Shown piece by piece: positions 25,549-35,338 of a stretch of 64,000 bases of DNA. This DNA is from Paenibacillus sp. HB172176 (GTDB lineage Bacteria; Bacillota; Bacilli; Paenibacillales; Paenibacillaceae). The notes under the pieces are model-generated. The model saw only the letters and a program-made list of their open reading frames with translations, did no database searches and was not told the DNA's origin. The position numbers and the translations under genes are program-made. The stretch spans positions 124,001 through 188,000 of the forward strand of contig NZ_JAATHD010000008.1 in NCBI RefSeq assembly GCF_011947265.1. Reading direction: 5' to 3'. The stretch's first letter is position 1; each line of letters starts with the position of its first letter.

Positions 25549-26025
25549 TCAGGAAACGGCTTTGTTTAATCGTTTGCACTCGCTATTGCTGCATTCTTTG
25601 TAGGTGCCGGTAAAGTCCAGACGATGATCAAGCACCTTGAAGCCATACTCCTTCTCCAGACGTTCTTCAAGCTCCGTCAACCAATCTTCCTTGATTTCCT
25701 CAAGCGCTCCGCACCGCTGGCAAATCAGATGATGATGCATATGCTCATGATCCTCGCCGCGAAGATCGTAGCGAGCCACGCCGTCGCCGAAATTCATCTT
25801 GGCTACAATCTGCAGCTCCGCCAGAAGCTCTAGCGTACGATATACCGTAGCCAGGCCGATTTCGGGGAATTTCACCTTCACCAGCATAAAAACATCCTCA
25901 GCACTCAGATGATCCTTCTCGTTTTCGAGCAGCACCCGAACAATGATCTCCCGCTGAGAAGTAAGCTTGGAGCCATTCTCCATGAGGCTTCTTTTGATTT
26001 TCTCGATTTCTGCCGAAATATTCAA
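25549..26025 (-). CDS. fur: Ferric uptake repressor
   Basis: Fe-responsive repressor of 158 residues. The sequence closely follows Bacillus Fur: KLTSQREIIVRVLLENEKDH, LSAEDVFMLVKVKFPEIGLA, TVYRTLELLAELQIV, NFGDGVARYDLRG, and the metal region HMHHHLICQRCG with a C-terminal CSNSEC pair for structural Zn. It starts at TTG 26025 after AAGGGGG. Fur rather than PerR is supported by the dimer-domain sequence. A PerR-like box lies upstream (26078-26092), as in Bacillus where PerR controls fur. Confidence 0.9.
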   Translation of the reverse strand: MNISAEIEKIKRSLMENGSKLTSQREIIVRVLLENEKDHLSAEDVFMLVKVKFPEIGLATVYRTLELLAELQIVAKMNFGDGVARYDLRGEDHEHMHHHLICQRCGALEEIKEDWLTELEERLEKEYGFKVLDHRLDFTGTYKECSNSECKRLNKAVS

Positions 26026-26077
26026 CGCTATCGAACCCCCTTGATGTGCATTAGGTTTCCGTATGTTCCCCATTAAT

Positions 26078-26092
26078 TTAGAATTATTCTAA
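26078..26092 (-). promoter_or_regulatory. PerR/Fur-like box upstream of fur
   Basis: TTAGAATTATTCTAA, a perfect 7-1-7 palindrome, 52 bases ahead of the fur start. One mismatch from the box at the ferritin gene. Confidence 0.8.
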
Positions 26093-26167
26093 TCTAATGG
26101 TATTCCATTTTCCATCAGAAATCAATACCTAATTGGACAAGTCGGGGGCTCGGCGGGAATAGGGCTA

Positions 26168-27034
26168 TTACCTCATTGCCGATACAGGATTGACAAGGGG
26201 CTCGAAGCCGTCGATTCGGCATTCTGCCGTGTCCCCTTCTCGAATGACGACAGCGCCAGGCGTGCCTGTAAGGATAATATCGCCCGGCAGCAGCGTCATA
26301 AAGGATGAATGGAACGCTACCGCGTACATCGGACGAAATTTCATATGGAACAACCTGTTTCGATGCTCCTGCCTGCCATTGAGCGCTGTACATACGTTGA
26401 TTTGCAGATGATCTTCATATTCATCGACCGTATTCAATTGCGAGCCAAGACTAAGGAAGGTATCATAGCTTTTCGCCCGGGTGAGAAACCGCTGATTTCT
26501 GGCATGAATATCCGCTGCCGTCATATCAAGCGAAGCGGCAAACCCCGCCACATAGCGATGGGCGTCCGCCTCGGATACGCCGCGACAAGCTTGGCCGATC
26601 ACAATCGCAAGCTCGGCCTCGGCAGTAATGACGCCCGCATCGCCTGGAATTCGGATGGAATCCCCGGGGCCGATAAGCGTCGTCGACGGCTTCATGAAGC
26701 CAACAGGCTCCTCGTCCGCTTCTTTAAGCGCTAGCTCCGCTTCATCTCGCACATAATTCATGCCGATTCCCCATATTTTCCCCGGATTGCGCAGCAAGGG
26801 CGCCTGTACCGCATCCATGAGGGCAATGACCTTCATCCCCGCGAGCTCGTTCACTCCGCCGCCGGTGTACCAAGCCTTCAACTCCTGAAAGGAGCCGCCT
26901 TTCAGCAGTTCCTGCACATTCGTTGCCCAGCTTGTCCCAATGGCAGCATTAATCGTCTCCAGTGGTACATACCCCCGGGCTGTCAAGATTGCCGCCTCTT
27001 CCCGATCGCCTGTTTTAATTGTCGCCACTTTCAT
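26168..27034 (-). CDS. Fumarylacetoacetate hydrolase-family protein
   Basis: The 288 residues show the FAH fold: an N-terminal cap (MKVATIKTGDREEAAIL), then GKIWGIGMNYVRDEAE, metal ligands in EAELAIVIG and SLDMTAAD, and the closing motif GDIILTGTPGAVVIREGD. The family hydrolyses or decarboxylates 1,3-diketo or beta-keto acids; the substrate is unknown. There is no clear operon partner. Confidence 0.88.
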   Translation of the reverse strand: MKVATIKTGDREEAAILTARGYVPLETINAAIGTSWATNVQELLKGGSFQELKAWYTGGGVNELAGMKVIALMDAVQAPLLRNPGKIWGIGMNYVRDEAELALKEADEEPVGFMKPSTTLIGPGDSIRIPGDAGVITAEAELAIVIGQACRGVSEADAHRYVAGFAASLDMTAADIHARNQRFLTRAKSYDTFLSLGSQLNTVDEYEDHLQINVCTALNGRQEHRNRLFHMKFRPMYAVAFHSSFMTLLPGDIILTGTPGAVVIREGDTAECRIDGFEPLVNPVSAMR

Positions 27035-27196
27035 TCGCGATTCCTCCTGTTAGGCTCTAAAGGCCTTTTACTCTATGTCATGTCATATTATATAACACAA
27101 AGAAAGGAGATGCTTTCATTTTATTAAAAAAACAAATCAAATAACGAAAATTACTAACAAAATGTAACGTGAAAGGTTATTTTTATTTCATTTTCA

Positions 27197-27362
27197 CTAG
27201 GGCGTGTCTGGAAAGCCGCTCGGGGACATCATTCACCGCCTTTCCGCCCCCTGCTTTGTCACTTTTGCTTGATGTACTCCCGGTACGCCTTCACAAAAGT
27301 TCCTTGCATGGAACTGAATTCGGAAAAATCTGTTACCCTCGGAGTATTCAGACACGCCCTAG
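27197..27362. mobile_element. 166-bp MITE with 14-bp inverted ends and TTCA duplication
   Basis: CTAGGGCGTGTCTG at 27197-27210 and CAGACACGCCCTAG at 27349-27362 are perfect inverted copies. TTCA at 27193-27196 and 27363-27366 flanks both ends, a 4-bp target duplication. An alternative is that CTAG itself is the duplication. The interior has GTTCC-ttgcat-GGAAC and no gene, so it needs a transposase in trans. Confidence 0.75.
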
Positions 27363-27487
27363 TTCAAACAAAACAACCGCCTGACGGCGTTCTTGGCAAA
27401 CAGTAACCTGCTCTAACAGACTTTTGGAAGGCTGCCGATTCATTGTGGATCCGTGAGCATGTGGCCATTTGACCAAGGCGTGTAGCG

Positions 27488-27704
27488 TAACGGTCACAAA
27501 TGACCGTAAGAAGCCGTAATCACACCTAACGGGTATTTTAACGGTCGCGGATGACCGTAAGAAGAGGAATTGAGGGGTTTCAACCCTAATTTCTGACGCT
27601 AACGGTCAAATGCGACCCTTACATTCCAAAAATCGTTGATATCGTCGCGTAACGGTCGCGGATGTCCTTTAAAACCAGCTAGAGGGCCTCGAAAATGTCC
27701 GTTA
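27488..27704. repeat. Palindrome array C: TAACGGTC-N6-GACCGT, four units and a half-site
   Basis: Units start at 27488, 27539, 27600 and 27650, spacing 51, 61 and 50. Units 1 and 2 have intact 6-bp arms; units 3 and 4 keep the left arm and have decayed right arms (GACCCT, GTCCTT). A right half GTCCGTTA ends at 27704. Centres are ACAAAT, GCGGAT, AAATGC and GCGGAT. Between the MITE and this array (27367-27487) I see nothing else. The whole 27035-27802 gap has no gene. Confidence 0.75.
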
Positions 27705-27759
27705 CCGGCGCAAGCGTTCATTCCTTCCAAACAAAATTTTATAAATTCTATAATAGTGA

Positions 27760-27798
27760 GAAAAACGGCTTGAAATCTATCCCAAGATTTCAAGCCGT
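27760..27798 (-). terminator. Rho-independent terminator of pgi-yigZ
   Basis: ACGGCTTGAAATC/GATTTCAAGCCGT perfect 13-bp arms with an 8-base loop, then TTTTT on the minus strand. Confidence 0.88.
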
Positions 27799-27802
27799 CC
27801 TC

Positions 27803-28435
27803 TTATTCGCCTTCGATATAATAATTGAGCTCGCCTTCTGTTATCACCGCTTGGCCCTGCGTCAAATCGGTCATCCAGGCAATGAAGGTCTCCGCTTCGT
27901 CCGCGGCAGGCAGGCAGCGAACGGAGACGAGCTCGGTGAAGTCTGTTCCGCCGATTCTCGTTCCCCGATTATGCAGCTCATTCTCAAGCTTGCCATACCA
28001 TGTATAATCGACGGCTACAAGCACCTCTCGATGAAGAACCAACATAATTTCTTCGGCAGCTTCGATCCCCGCGACCGCACCGTCCGTATAAGCCCGGACC
28101 AAGCCGCCGGCTCCAAGCATAATGCCGCCGAAATAACGCGTAACGACCACAACAATGTTTTTCAGCCCTTTGTTCTTGATCACTTCCAGGATCGGCTTGC
28201 CGGCTGTTCCGCTTGGTTCGCCGTCATCGGAAGCCTTCTGATATTGATCACGCTCGCCAACTACATAGGCTGAACAATTATGCGAGGCGGTTCGATGCAT
28301 TCGCTTGATCTCTTCAATGAAAGCGACCGCTTCCGCTTCCGTCTCTACGGGCTTCGCATAGCCGATGAACCGGGAACGCTTAATCACGATTTCCTTGCTC
28401 GCTTCCCCTCTGACCGTAGCGTATCGACTCAGCAT
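27803..28435 (-). CDS. YigZ/IMPACT-family protein
   Basis: The 210 residues carry the UPF0029 signature: KRSRFIGYAKPVETEAEA, ASHNCSAYVVGE, SDDGEPSGTAGKPILEVI, VVVVTRYFGGIMLGAGGLVRAY, then a C-terminal ferredoxin-like domain. Family members relate to translation control and nucleic-acid binding. It lies 27 bases downstream of pgi and shares its terminator. Confidence 0.92.
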   Translation of the reverse strand: MLSRYATVRGEASKEIVIKRSRFIGYAKPVETEAEAVAFIEEIKRMHRTASHNCSAYVVGERDQYQKASDDGEPSGTAGKPILEVIKNKGLKNIVVVVTRYFGGIMLGAGGLVRAYTDGAVAGIEAAEEIMLVLHREVLVAVDYTWYGKLENELHNRGTRIGGTDFTELVSVRCLPAADEAETFIAWMTDLTQGQAVITEGELNYYIEGE

Positions 28436-28462
28436 GACGCAAAATTTCCTTTCGCCGAAAAC

Positions 28463-29812
28463 TTACAATCGAGCTTCAAGCTCGGCCTTCTCCTTCTCGA
28501 AGCCCGGCTTGCCAAGCAACGCGAACATATTTTTCTTGTACGCCTCCACGCCCGGCTGATCGAATGGATTCACGCCAAGCAAATAGCCGCTGATGCCGCA
28601 TGCTTTCTCGAAGAAGTAGACGAGATAGCCAAAGGTGTAAGGCGTCATATCCGCGATATTGACGATCAAGTTCGGAACTTGTCCATCCGTGTGCGCCAGC
28701 AATGTACCTTCGAAGGCCTTCTTGTTCACGAAATCCATCGTTTTGCCCGTGAGGAAATTCAATCCGTCCAAATCGTTCTCGTCATGCTCGATCGTAATAT
28801 GCTCCGCGGCTTCCTTCACTTGAATAACCGTTTCAAAAATATTCCGGTTGCCCTCTTGAATGAACTGTCCCATGGAATGCAGATCTGTCGAGAAGTCGAC
28901 AGAGGAAGGGTAGATGCCTTTGTAATCCTTGCCTTCGCTTTCGCCGAACAGCTGCTTCCACCATTCAGAGACAAAATGCAGGGAGGGCTCGTAATTGACG
29001 AGAATTTCCGTTGCCTTGCCTTTGCGATACAACGCATTGCGCGCAGCCGCGTATTGGTAAGCCTCGTTCTCCGCGAGACTTGGATTCGCATAAGTCTTGG
29101 AAGCATCCGACGCGCCGTTCATCATCGCATCGATGTCGATGCCCGCCGCTGCGATCGGCAGCAAGCCTACAGCCGTCAATACGGAATAACGGCCGCCTAC
29201 ATCATCCGGAATGATGAAGGATTCGTAGCCTTCCTCTGTTGCGAGCTTCTTGAGCGCGCCCTTCTCTTTGTCCGTCGTCGCATAGATGCGCTTGCGCGCT
29301 TCCTCTTTGCCATATTTCTTCTCCAGCTCGGAGCGGAAGACGCGGAAAGCGATTGCCGGCTCTGTTGTCGTGCCCGATTTGGAGATGACGTTAATGGACC
29401 AATCCCTGCCTTCAAGAAGCTGCAGAAGATGCGTCACATAGGTCGAGGATATATTATTTCCCGCGAACAGCACCTGAGGCGTCTTGCGCTGTTCTTTCGT
29501 TTGAATGTTATAGAAGGAATGCGACAACATCTCAATCGCGGCGCGCGCTCCCAGATAGGAACCGCCGATTCCGATGACAATCAGAACCTCGGAGTCCGAT
29601 TTGATTTTGTCGGCTGCTTGCTTGATTCTCGCGAATTCTTCTTTATCGTAATTCGTCGGGAGGTCAATCCAGCCCAGATAGTCGGAGCCAGCCCCCGTTC
29701 CGTTATGTAATTGATCATGCGCCACCTTCACTTGCTCGGACAGATTATCGATTTCATGCTGACCGATGAAGGTCAATGCCTTGCTATAATCAAAATGTAC
29801 CGTTTTACTCAT
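28463..29812 (-). CDS. pgi: Glucose-6-phosphate isomerase
   Basis: Interconverts glucose-6-phosphate and fructose-6-phosphate. The 449 residues fit the Bacillus form. [15 protein letters not shown] begins the sugar-phosphate site, [17 protein letters not shown] holds the phosphate-binding loop, and [13 protein letters not shown] and [13 protein letters not shown] complete the PGI signatures. It appears to be transcribed with yigZ. Confidence 0.97.
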   Translation of the reverse strand: MSKTVHFDYSKALTFIGQHEIDNLSEQVKVAHDQLHNGTGAGSDYLGWIDLPTNYDKEEFARIKQAADKIKSDSEVLIVIGIGGSYLGARAAIEMLSHSFYNIQTKEQRKTPQVLFAGNNISSTYVTHLLQLLEGRDWSINVISKSGTTTEPAIAFRVFRSELEKKYGKEEARKRIYATTDKEKGALKKLATEEGYESFIIPDDVGGRYSVLTAVGLLPIAAAGIDIDAMMNGASDASKTYANPSLAENEAYQYAAARNALYRKGKATEILVNYEPSLHFVSEWWKQLFGESEGKDYKGIYPSSVDFSTDLHSMGQFIQEGNRNIFETVIQVKEAAEHITIEHDENDLDGLNFLTGKTMDFVNKKAFEGTLLAHTDGQVPNLIVNIADMTPYTFGYLVYFFEKACGISGYLLGVNPFDQPGVEAYKKNMFALLGKPGFEKEKAELEARL

Positions 29813-29955
29813 GCTTTGTATTACCTCCCAATTGATTTAATATCACCAACAGAAACGAATTCATCGTCCTAAGAATAGCCGATTTAGCTCTTTAACACAA
29901 CCGTTTGAGCGCCGGAGAAGTCATCAAGATATTTGATCAAACGCATAACCAATCC

Positions 29956-30477
29956 TTAATAATACGGAGAGATCATCAAATAAACGATAACGCCGGTGAG
30001 ACTGACATAGAGCCAGATCGGCATTGTCCATCTGGCAATGCGGCGATGCTTCTCCACCTGCATCTTGAGGCCGCGAATAGCCGACAGAAGCGCCAGCGGC
30101 ACGATAACAATCGCAAGCAGAATATGCGTAATCAGCACGAAGAAGTACATATATTTCAGCGCGCCGTCGCCGCCGTAAGAGGTAGATTCCGTCAAGTAAT
30201 GATAAGTGACATAGCAGACCAGGAACAGCGTTGTGGTCAGGAAAGCCATGCCGATAAATGCGCGATGCATGCGAATGTTCTTCCGTCTGATGGCTGTCAA
30301 AGCCGTTAACAGGAAGAGAAAGGTGAAGCTGTTGAAGATTGCATTCAGCATGGGGAGCAGCTTAACGTCAAAGCCCACTTCGCCGTCATAGGCGGGCAAG
30401 AAGAACAGTACGGTCACCAGCCCGACAATAACGACTGTCAAGACCGCGACGAGCGGCGTATAATTTCTTTCTTTCAT
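29956..30477 (-). CDS. DUF420 membrane protein (CtaM/YozB-like)
   Basis: The 173 residues have four or five membrane segments. DUF420 relatives (CtaM in Staphylococcus) assist assembly of haem-copper cytochrome oxidase. Conserved histidines appear in IRMHRAFIGMAFL, YVTYHYLTES and LITHILLAI, the pattern expected of this family. GGAGGT precedes ATG 30477 by about eight bases. It stands alone between ppnP and pgi on the same strand. Confidence 0.85.
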   Translation of the reverse strand: MKERNYTPLVAVLTVVIVGLVTVLFFLPAYDGEVGFDVKLLPMLNAIFNSFTFLFLLTALTAIRRKNIRMHRAFIGMAFLTTTLFLVCYVTYHYLTESTSYGGDGALKYMYFFVLITHILLAIVIVPLALLSAIRGLKMQVEKHRRIARWTMPIWLYVSLTGVIVYLMISPYY

Positions 30478-30609
30478 CAAGGATTACCTCCATCTCATTG
30501 CCATTCGAATTGGACTAGCTATCCCTACTGTAGCCGATTTGCGCATACGAAAACAACAGGATAGCGGCTTCATATGTCACAATCTCTCGACGATTTGCCC
30601 GACCGCGCG

Positions 30610-30642
30610 AAAAAGGGCTGGGACGCCATGCGCCTCAGCCCT
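30610..30642 (-). terminator. Rho-independent terminator of ppnP
   Basis: AGGGCTGAGGCGC/GCGTCCCAGCCCT-type hairpin on the minus strand followed by TTTTT, 17 bases after the stop. Confidence 0.82.
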
Positions 30643-30658
30643 CTTCTTGCCTTGCGAA

Positions 30659-30976
30659 TTATTCGTATTCGTACGAACAGCAATAATCCGTTACTTCAGC
30701 CACTTGAAGCTTGAACTTCGTGTTCGCCGGCACTTTGAATTCGCCTTCACCTTGAATATGCAGCCATTCGGTTTCACCGGGAAGCAGCACCTTCAAGTCT
30801 CCTGCCAATATCTCCATAATTTCGAGGCAATCCGTTCCGAATTCATAATCGCCCGGAAGCATGATGCCCAGCGTCTTCTTCGTTCCGTCCGGGAACAGCA
30901 CAACACGGCTTGTTACTTTGCCGTCGAAATACACATTAGCCTTCTTAACCACTGATACTTGATCAAATTGCGACAT
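30659..30976 (-). CDS. ppnP: Pyrimidine/purine nucleoside phosphorylase
   Basis: Small cupin-fold phosphorylase of 105 residues (formerly DUF1255/YaiE). Visible: [53 protein letters not shown] and NTKFKLQV, the family's core. It cleaves several nucleosides with phosphate. It is upstream of DUF420 but separated by a terminator. Confidence 0.93.
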   Translation of the reverse strand: MSQFDQVSVVKKANVYFDGKVTSRVVLFPDGTKKTLGIMLPGDYEFGTDCLEIMEILAGDLKVLLPGETEWLHIQGEGEFKVPANTKFKLQVAEVTDYCCSYEYE

Positions 30977-31055
30977 GAGCGGTTCTATCTCCTTTAATTG
31001 AAGAAATCTTCATGCTGAATATGCTGAATACAGCAGACTTAAGCTTTTCTATCGA

Positions 31056-33071
31056 TTACAGCAAAGCTTTGACTTTGCTGACCACATTCTCAACTGTAAA
31101 TCCATATTCCTCGATAACGCGGTTGCCCGGCGCAGAGGCGCCGAAGCGATCAATCGCCAGGATGTCGCCTCCATCGCCCGTATAACGCTCCCAGCCGAAC
31201 GGATGCGCCATCTCGATGGCAAGACGAGCTTTAACCTCGGGAAGAATGACGGAATCTCTATATGACTTGTCTTGCTTCTCGAACAGATCCCAGCTTGGCA
31301 TGGAGACAACGCGAACCTCAATGCCTTCCTTGGCTAAAGCAGCTTGCGCGGCTACTGCGAGTTGCACCTCGGAGCCTGTCGCCAGAAGCTGCGCTTGCGG
31401 CTTGCCGTTAGCGGCATCGGAAATCACATAGGCGCCTTTGCGAACATTCTCGCGAGCGCCGGAAACGGTGCCTGCAAGAATCGGCAAATTCTGACGGGTC
31501 AGCACCATCGCCACCGGATTGCCTTTGTTCTCGACCGCATAAGCCCAAGCTGCGGAAGCCTCGTTGCCGTCGGCGGGACGGATGACTGTCAGGCCAGGAA
31601 TGATGCGGATGGATGCCAATTGCTCAATCGGCTCATGCGTCGGGCCGTCTTCGCCAACAGCAATGCTGTCATGCGTAAGCACATAGATAACCGGCAGATT
31701 CATAAGAGCGGCAAGACGAACCGCGGGACGCAGATAGTCTGTGAACACGAAGAAGGTTCCGCCGAAAATTTTGATGCCGGTATGCAAGGCGATACCGTTC
31801 ATTGCTGCAGCCATCCCGAATTCACGAACGCCGAAGTAGATGTTGCGGCCGTCATAGCTGCCCGGCTTGAATTGCGTCAAGCCTTTCAAATGTGTCATTG
31901 TCGAGCTCTCGAGGTCGGCGGAGCCGCCTGCAATGCTCGGCACATTCTTCGCGAGACCGTTGAGCGCGTTGCCGGAAGCCACGCGAGTCGAGACAGCTTT
32001 GTCTTCCGTTGTGTAAGCAGGAAGATCCGCATCCCAGCCTTCAGGAAGATCGCCGGAAGTAGCTTGCTCGAATTGCTTAGCCAGCTCTGGATGTGCTTTC
32101 TTGTAGGCTTCGAACAATTCATTCCAAGCCGCATTCGCCTGCTCGCCTTTGCTTTTCACATCCGCAAAATGTGAGCGCACTTCGGACGGCACATGGAATT
32201 CCTCACCGGTCCAGCCGTAGAATTCCTTCGTCAGCTTCGCTTCGTCAGCGCCGAGCGGCGATCCGTGAGGACCCGCATGTCCGCCTTTGCCGCCCTTGTT
32301 CGGGCTGCCGTAACCAATGACCGTCTTCACTTCAATCAAGGTCGGCTTCGAGGATTCCGCCTGCGCTTCCGCGATCGCTTTCTCCAAAGCATTCAGATCA
32401 TTGCCGTCCTGAACGCGAAGAACCTGCCAACCGTAGCCTTCAAAGCGCTTCTGAACCGTCTCGGAATAAGACAGATTAAGCTCGCCGTCCAGAGAGATAT
32501 CATTGGAATCGTACATGACAACAAGCTTGCCAAGCTGCAGATGACCCGCCAGAGAAGCCGCTTCATGCGAAATGCCCTCCATCAGGTCGCCGTCGCCGCA
32601 GATGGAGTATGTGAAATGGTTCATAACTTCGTATTGATCCTTGTTATAGACAGCGGCAAGATGAGCCTCGGCCATCGCCATGCCGACTGCCATGGCAATC
32701 CCTTGTCCAAGCGGTCCCGTTGTTGCGTCTACGCCGGCCGTATGTCCGAATTCCGGATGCCCGGGAGTCAGGGAGCCCCATTGACGGAAATTTTTGAGCT
32801 CCTCCAGCGGAAGATCATAACCGGAGAGATGAAGCAGAGAATATAACAGCATGGAGCCATGACCCGCCGACAATACGAACCGGTCGCGGTTCACCCATGC
32901 AGGATTCGAAGGATTATGATTCATCGCTTTCGCAAACAATTGATAGCCCATCGGCGCTGCGCCCATCGGCATGCCTGGATGCCCGGATTTCGCTTTCTCG
33001 ATCGCGTCAATTGCAAGCGTGCGAATCGTATCGATGGAAAGCTGATCTACTGATTTCTGTGTAACAGTCAT
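31056..33071 (-). CDS. tkt: Transketolase
   Basis: ThDP enzyme of the non-oxidative pentose phosphate pathway. The 671 residues have the usual order: N-terminal ThDP domain ([50 protein letters not shown]), pyrimidine domain ([49 protein letters not shown]), C-terminal domain. AGGAGG precedes the ATG. Confidence 0.97.
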   Translation of the reverse strand: MTVTQKSVDQLSIDTIRTLAIDAIEKAKSGHPGMPMGAAPMGYQLFAKAMNHNPSNPAWVNRDRFVLSAGHGSMLLYSLLHLSGYDLPLEELKNFRQWGSLTPGHPEFGHTAGVDATTGPLGQGIAMAVGMAMAEAHLAAVYNKDQYEVMNHFTYSICGDGDLMEGISHEAASLAGHLQLGKLVVMYDSNDISLDGELNLSYSETVQKRFEGYGWQVLRVQDGNDLNALEKAIAEAQAESSKPTLIEVKTVIGYGSPNKGGKGGHAGPHGSPLGADEAKLTKEFYGWTGEEFHVPSEVRSHFADVKSKGEQANAAWNELFEAYKKAHPELAKQFEQATSGDLPEGWDADLPAYTTEDKAVSTRVASGNALNGLAKNVPSIAGGSADLESSTMTHLKGLTQFKPGSYDGRNIYFGVREFGMAAAMNGIALHTGIKIFGGTFFVFTDYLRPAVRLAALMNLPVIYVLTHDSIAVGEDGPTHEPIEQLASIRIIPGLTVIRPADGNEASAAWAYAVENKGNPVAMVLTRQNLPILAGTVSGARENVRKGAYVISDAANGKPQAQLLATGSEVQLAVAAQAALAKEGIEVRVVSMPSWDLFEKQDKSYRDSVILPEVKARLAIEMAHPFGWERYTGDGGDILAIDRFGASAPGNRVIEEYGFTVENVVSKVKALL

Positions 33072-33137
33072 TTCTCGTTCCTCCTAAAATTGTCTGTTAT
33101 TACGACATAAATGCTTTGAATATTGTAACACTGAGAT

Positions 33138-34040
33138 TCAATTGAACACAACTGTCTTATTCTGATGTACCAGGATTCGATCCTCGGTATGCCACTTCAC
33201 GGCGCGTGCGAGCACAACGCGTTCAATCGTTCTGCCAATGCGCTTAAGCTCATCGACATTGTCCCGATGGCTGACGCGCTGCACATCCTGCTCGATGATC
33301 GGCCCTCCGTCAAGCTCTTCCGTCACATAATGGGCGGTCGCTCCAATAATTTTCACACCTCGGTTATAGGCTTGTGCGTAAGGCTTGCCCCCGACGAACG
33401 CAGGCAGGAACGAGTGGTGAATATTAATGATGCGATTCGGAAACTGTTCAATAAATTTCGGCGAAATAATTTGCATGTAGCGGGCAAGCACGATCAAATC
33501 CGCCTTGTCGGCCACAACCTCAAGCTGCTTTCGTTCTGCCTCCGCCTTCGTGTCCGGCGTCACCGCAATATGATAATAAGGAATGCCGAACATTTCGGTC
33601 GTCTCCCGCATATCGGGATGATTGCTGATGACCATCGCGATATCCGCGTTAAGATCTCCTGAGCGCCATTGCCACAGCAGCTCCAGCAGACAATGATCCT
33701 CCTTGGACACGAAGACGGCGATACGCTTCTTGCGGCTTGCCCGGAAGGTATGCCACTTCATCTCGAAGCGATCGGAGATGCGCGAGAAATCCTCTACGAT
33801 AATCGGAAGCTCGCGATCGAGATCCTGCAGCACGAACTCGAATCGGATGAAGAACATTCCGCCCTTCGGATCCATCGTGTATTGATCCGACTGCACAATA
33901 TTCGCGCCGTGCTCATATAGAAATTGCGATACTGCCGCTACAATGCCGGAACGATCCGGACATGCAATCAGCATACGCGCGCGTCCGCTCTTCGCTTCAC
34001 TGAGAGGCATATCTGTAATGATCTTTGAATCAGATGACAT
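33138..34040 (-). CDS. purU: Formyltetrahydrofolate deformylase
   Basis: Hydrolyses 10-formyl-THF to formate and THF. The 300 residues have an N-terminal ACT domain (LIACPDRSGIVAAVSQFLYE) and a formyltransferase-fold domain with LARYMQIISPKF, NIHHSFLPAFVGGKPY and GATAHYVTEELDGGPII, including the catalytic Asn, His and Asp. ATG 34040 follows AGGAAG by about 10 bases. Confidence 0.95.
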   Translation of the reverse strand: MSSDSKIITDMPLSEAKSGRARMLIACPDRSGIVAAVSQFLYEHGANIVQSDQYTMDPKGGMFFIRFEFVLQDLDRELPIIVEDFSRISDRFEMKWHTFRASRKKRIAVFVSKEDHCLLELLWQWRSGDLNADIAMVISNHPDMRETTEMFGIPYYHIAVTPDTKAEAERKQLEVVADKADLIVLARYMQIISPKFIEQFPNRIINIHHSFLPAFVGGKPYAQAYNRGVKIIGATAHYVTEELDGGPIIEQDVQRVSHRDNVDELKRIGRTIERVVLARAVKWHTEDRILVHQNKTVVFN

Positions 34041-34107
34041 GAATTTCAATCTTCCTTTTCGTATATATTGTCAATCAATTCCTCGAATGGGGTCTTCTTC
34101 GCTCCGT

Positions 34108-35238
34108 CTACGCTCTTGCCAGCACTTTCTCGCCGGCGAACCAAGCGGTCAATCGCTGATTCACCTGTTCCTCGGTCAGCTCTGAGGACAAGGCGCCTTC
34201 AGCCAGAATCAAGTCGTACAGCCTCTCCATCGGCTCGCGCGGATCGGCTTTCTTCGCCTTCGCGTCATTCTTGAGCAGTGTCCAGGTATCCGTCACATAG
34301 CTTCTGCGGTCGATCTCATGCTTGCGGAAAAACTGCTGCAGCTTCTCCACATCCTCCAGGAATGGCGCGCCCAGTCGTTCTTCCACATCGCCGCGAAGCA
34401 GCGCAATTTCAGCCTCGTACATCGGCCGCTCCTGCTTGTCGATCTTGCCGATCCATGGTGTCTCCAGGATGAACGGCCTTCCGGCAAGCGACTCGTGATG
34501 CACGACCGAATGAATCGTATCAAAGCCAAGCCAGCCCGCGCCGATCGGAGCATGGCGGTCCTTGCCCGCGCCCCTCGGATTCTTGCTGTCGTTAATATGA
34601 ACGACAGCGACGCGGTCCAAACCGACTATGCGGTCGAATTGCTCCAGCACGCCGTCCAGATCTTGAATCAAATCATAGCCCGCATCATGCATATGGCAGG
34701 TGTCCATACAGACGGTAAGACGCTGGTTGTCTTGAACCTTGTCCATAATAGAAGCAATTTCCTCGAAGCTGCGACCGATCTCCGTGCCCTTGCCCGCCAT
34801 CGTCTCAAGCGCGATATTCACCTTCGTGCCGCTCGTTCCGGCAAGCACCTCGTTCAAGCCCTCCGCGATACGGGCGATGCCGTATTCCGCGTCCTTGTCC
34901 GTAAACGCTCCGGGATGAAGCACGATATTGCGCACGCCGATATAATCGGTTCTGCGGATTTCCTCTTGCAGGAAGCTCACGGCGAGCTCGAATGTATTAT
35001 CCTTGTAGGAGCCTAGATTAACGATGTAGGGAGCATGCACCACGATCTCCTCGATGCCCGCCTTCTCCATTAACGCTTTGCCTTCTTCGATGTATAAGCT
35101 TTCAATCGGCTTGCGCCTTGTGTTCTGCGGCGCGCCAGTGTAAATCATAAATGAGCTGGAGCCGTACGATTCGGCTTCGTTCGTTGCGGTCTGCAGACCC
35201 TTGTCCGAGAAGGACACATGGGAACCGATTTTCAACAT
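34108..35238 (-). CDS. nfo: Endonuclease IV with C-terminal extension
   Basis: AP endonuclease of base excision repair, trinuclear Zn. [81 protein letters not shown] and FILETPW hold the ligands. The usual length is near 290; this one is 376, with about 80 extra residues (after [11 protein letters not shown]), helical and charged. ATG 35238 is close to a divergent DUF2621 gene. Confidence 0.93.
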   Translation of the reverse strand: MLKIGSHVSFSDKGLQTATNEAESYGSSSFMIYTGAPQNTRRKPIESLYIEEGKALMEKAGIEEIVVHAPYIVNLGSYKDNTFELAVSFLQEEIRRTDYIGVRNIVLHPGAFTDKDAEYGIARIAEGLNEVLAGTSGTKVNIALETMAGKGTEIGRSFEEIASIMDKVQDNQRLTVCMDTCHMHDAGYDLIQDLDGVLEQFDRIVGLDRVAVVHINDSKNPRGAGKDRHAPIGAGWLGFDTIHSVVHHESLAGRPFILETPWIGKIDKQERPMYEAEIALLRGDVEERLGAPFLEDVEKLQQFFRKHEIDRRSYVTDTWTLLKNDAKAKKADPREPMERLYDLILAEGALSSELTEEQVNQRLTAWFAGEKVLARA

Positions 35239-35338
35239 AACATTAAACGCCCCTTTCCGTTGATCAACCTTTATTTTACAAGGAATGTCGAAATAAATCT
35301 AGGAATACGCTATAATTCATTTGAGGTGAAAAAAGGAT

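Noticed and set aside
27488-27704. CRISPR array
   Set aside because: Units are short palindromes with variable centres and non-identical flanks, alternating 50 and 61 spacing, and there are no cas genes.
28280-29710. 476-codon frame opposite pgi
   Set aside because: Antisense shadow; pgi has all family motifs.
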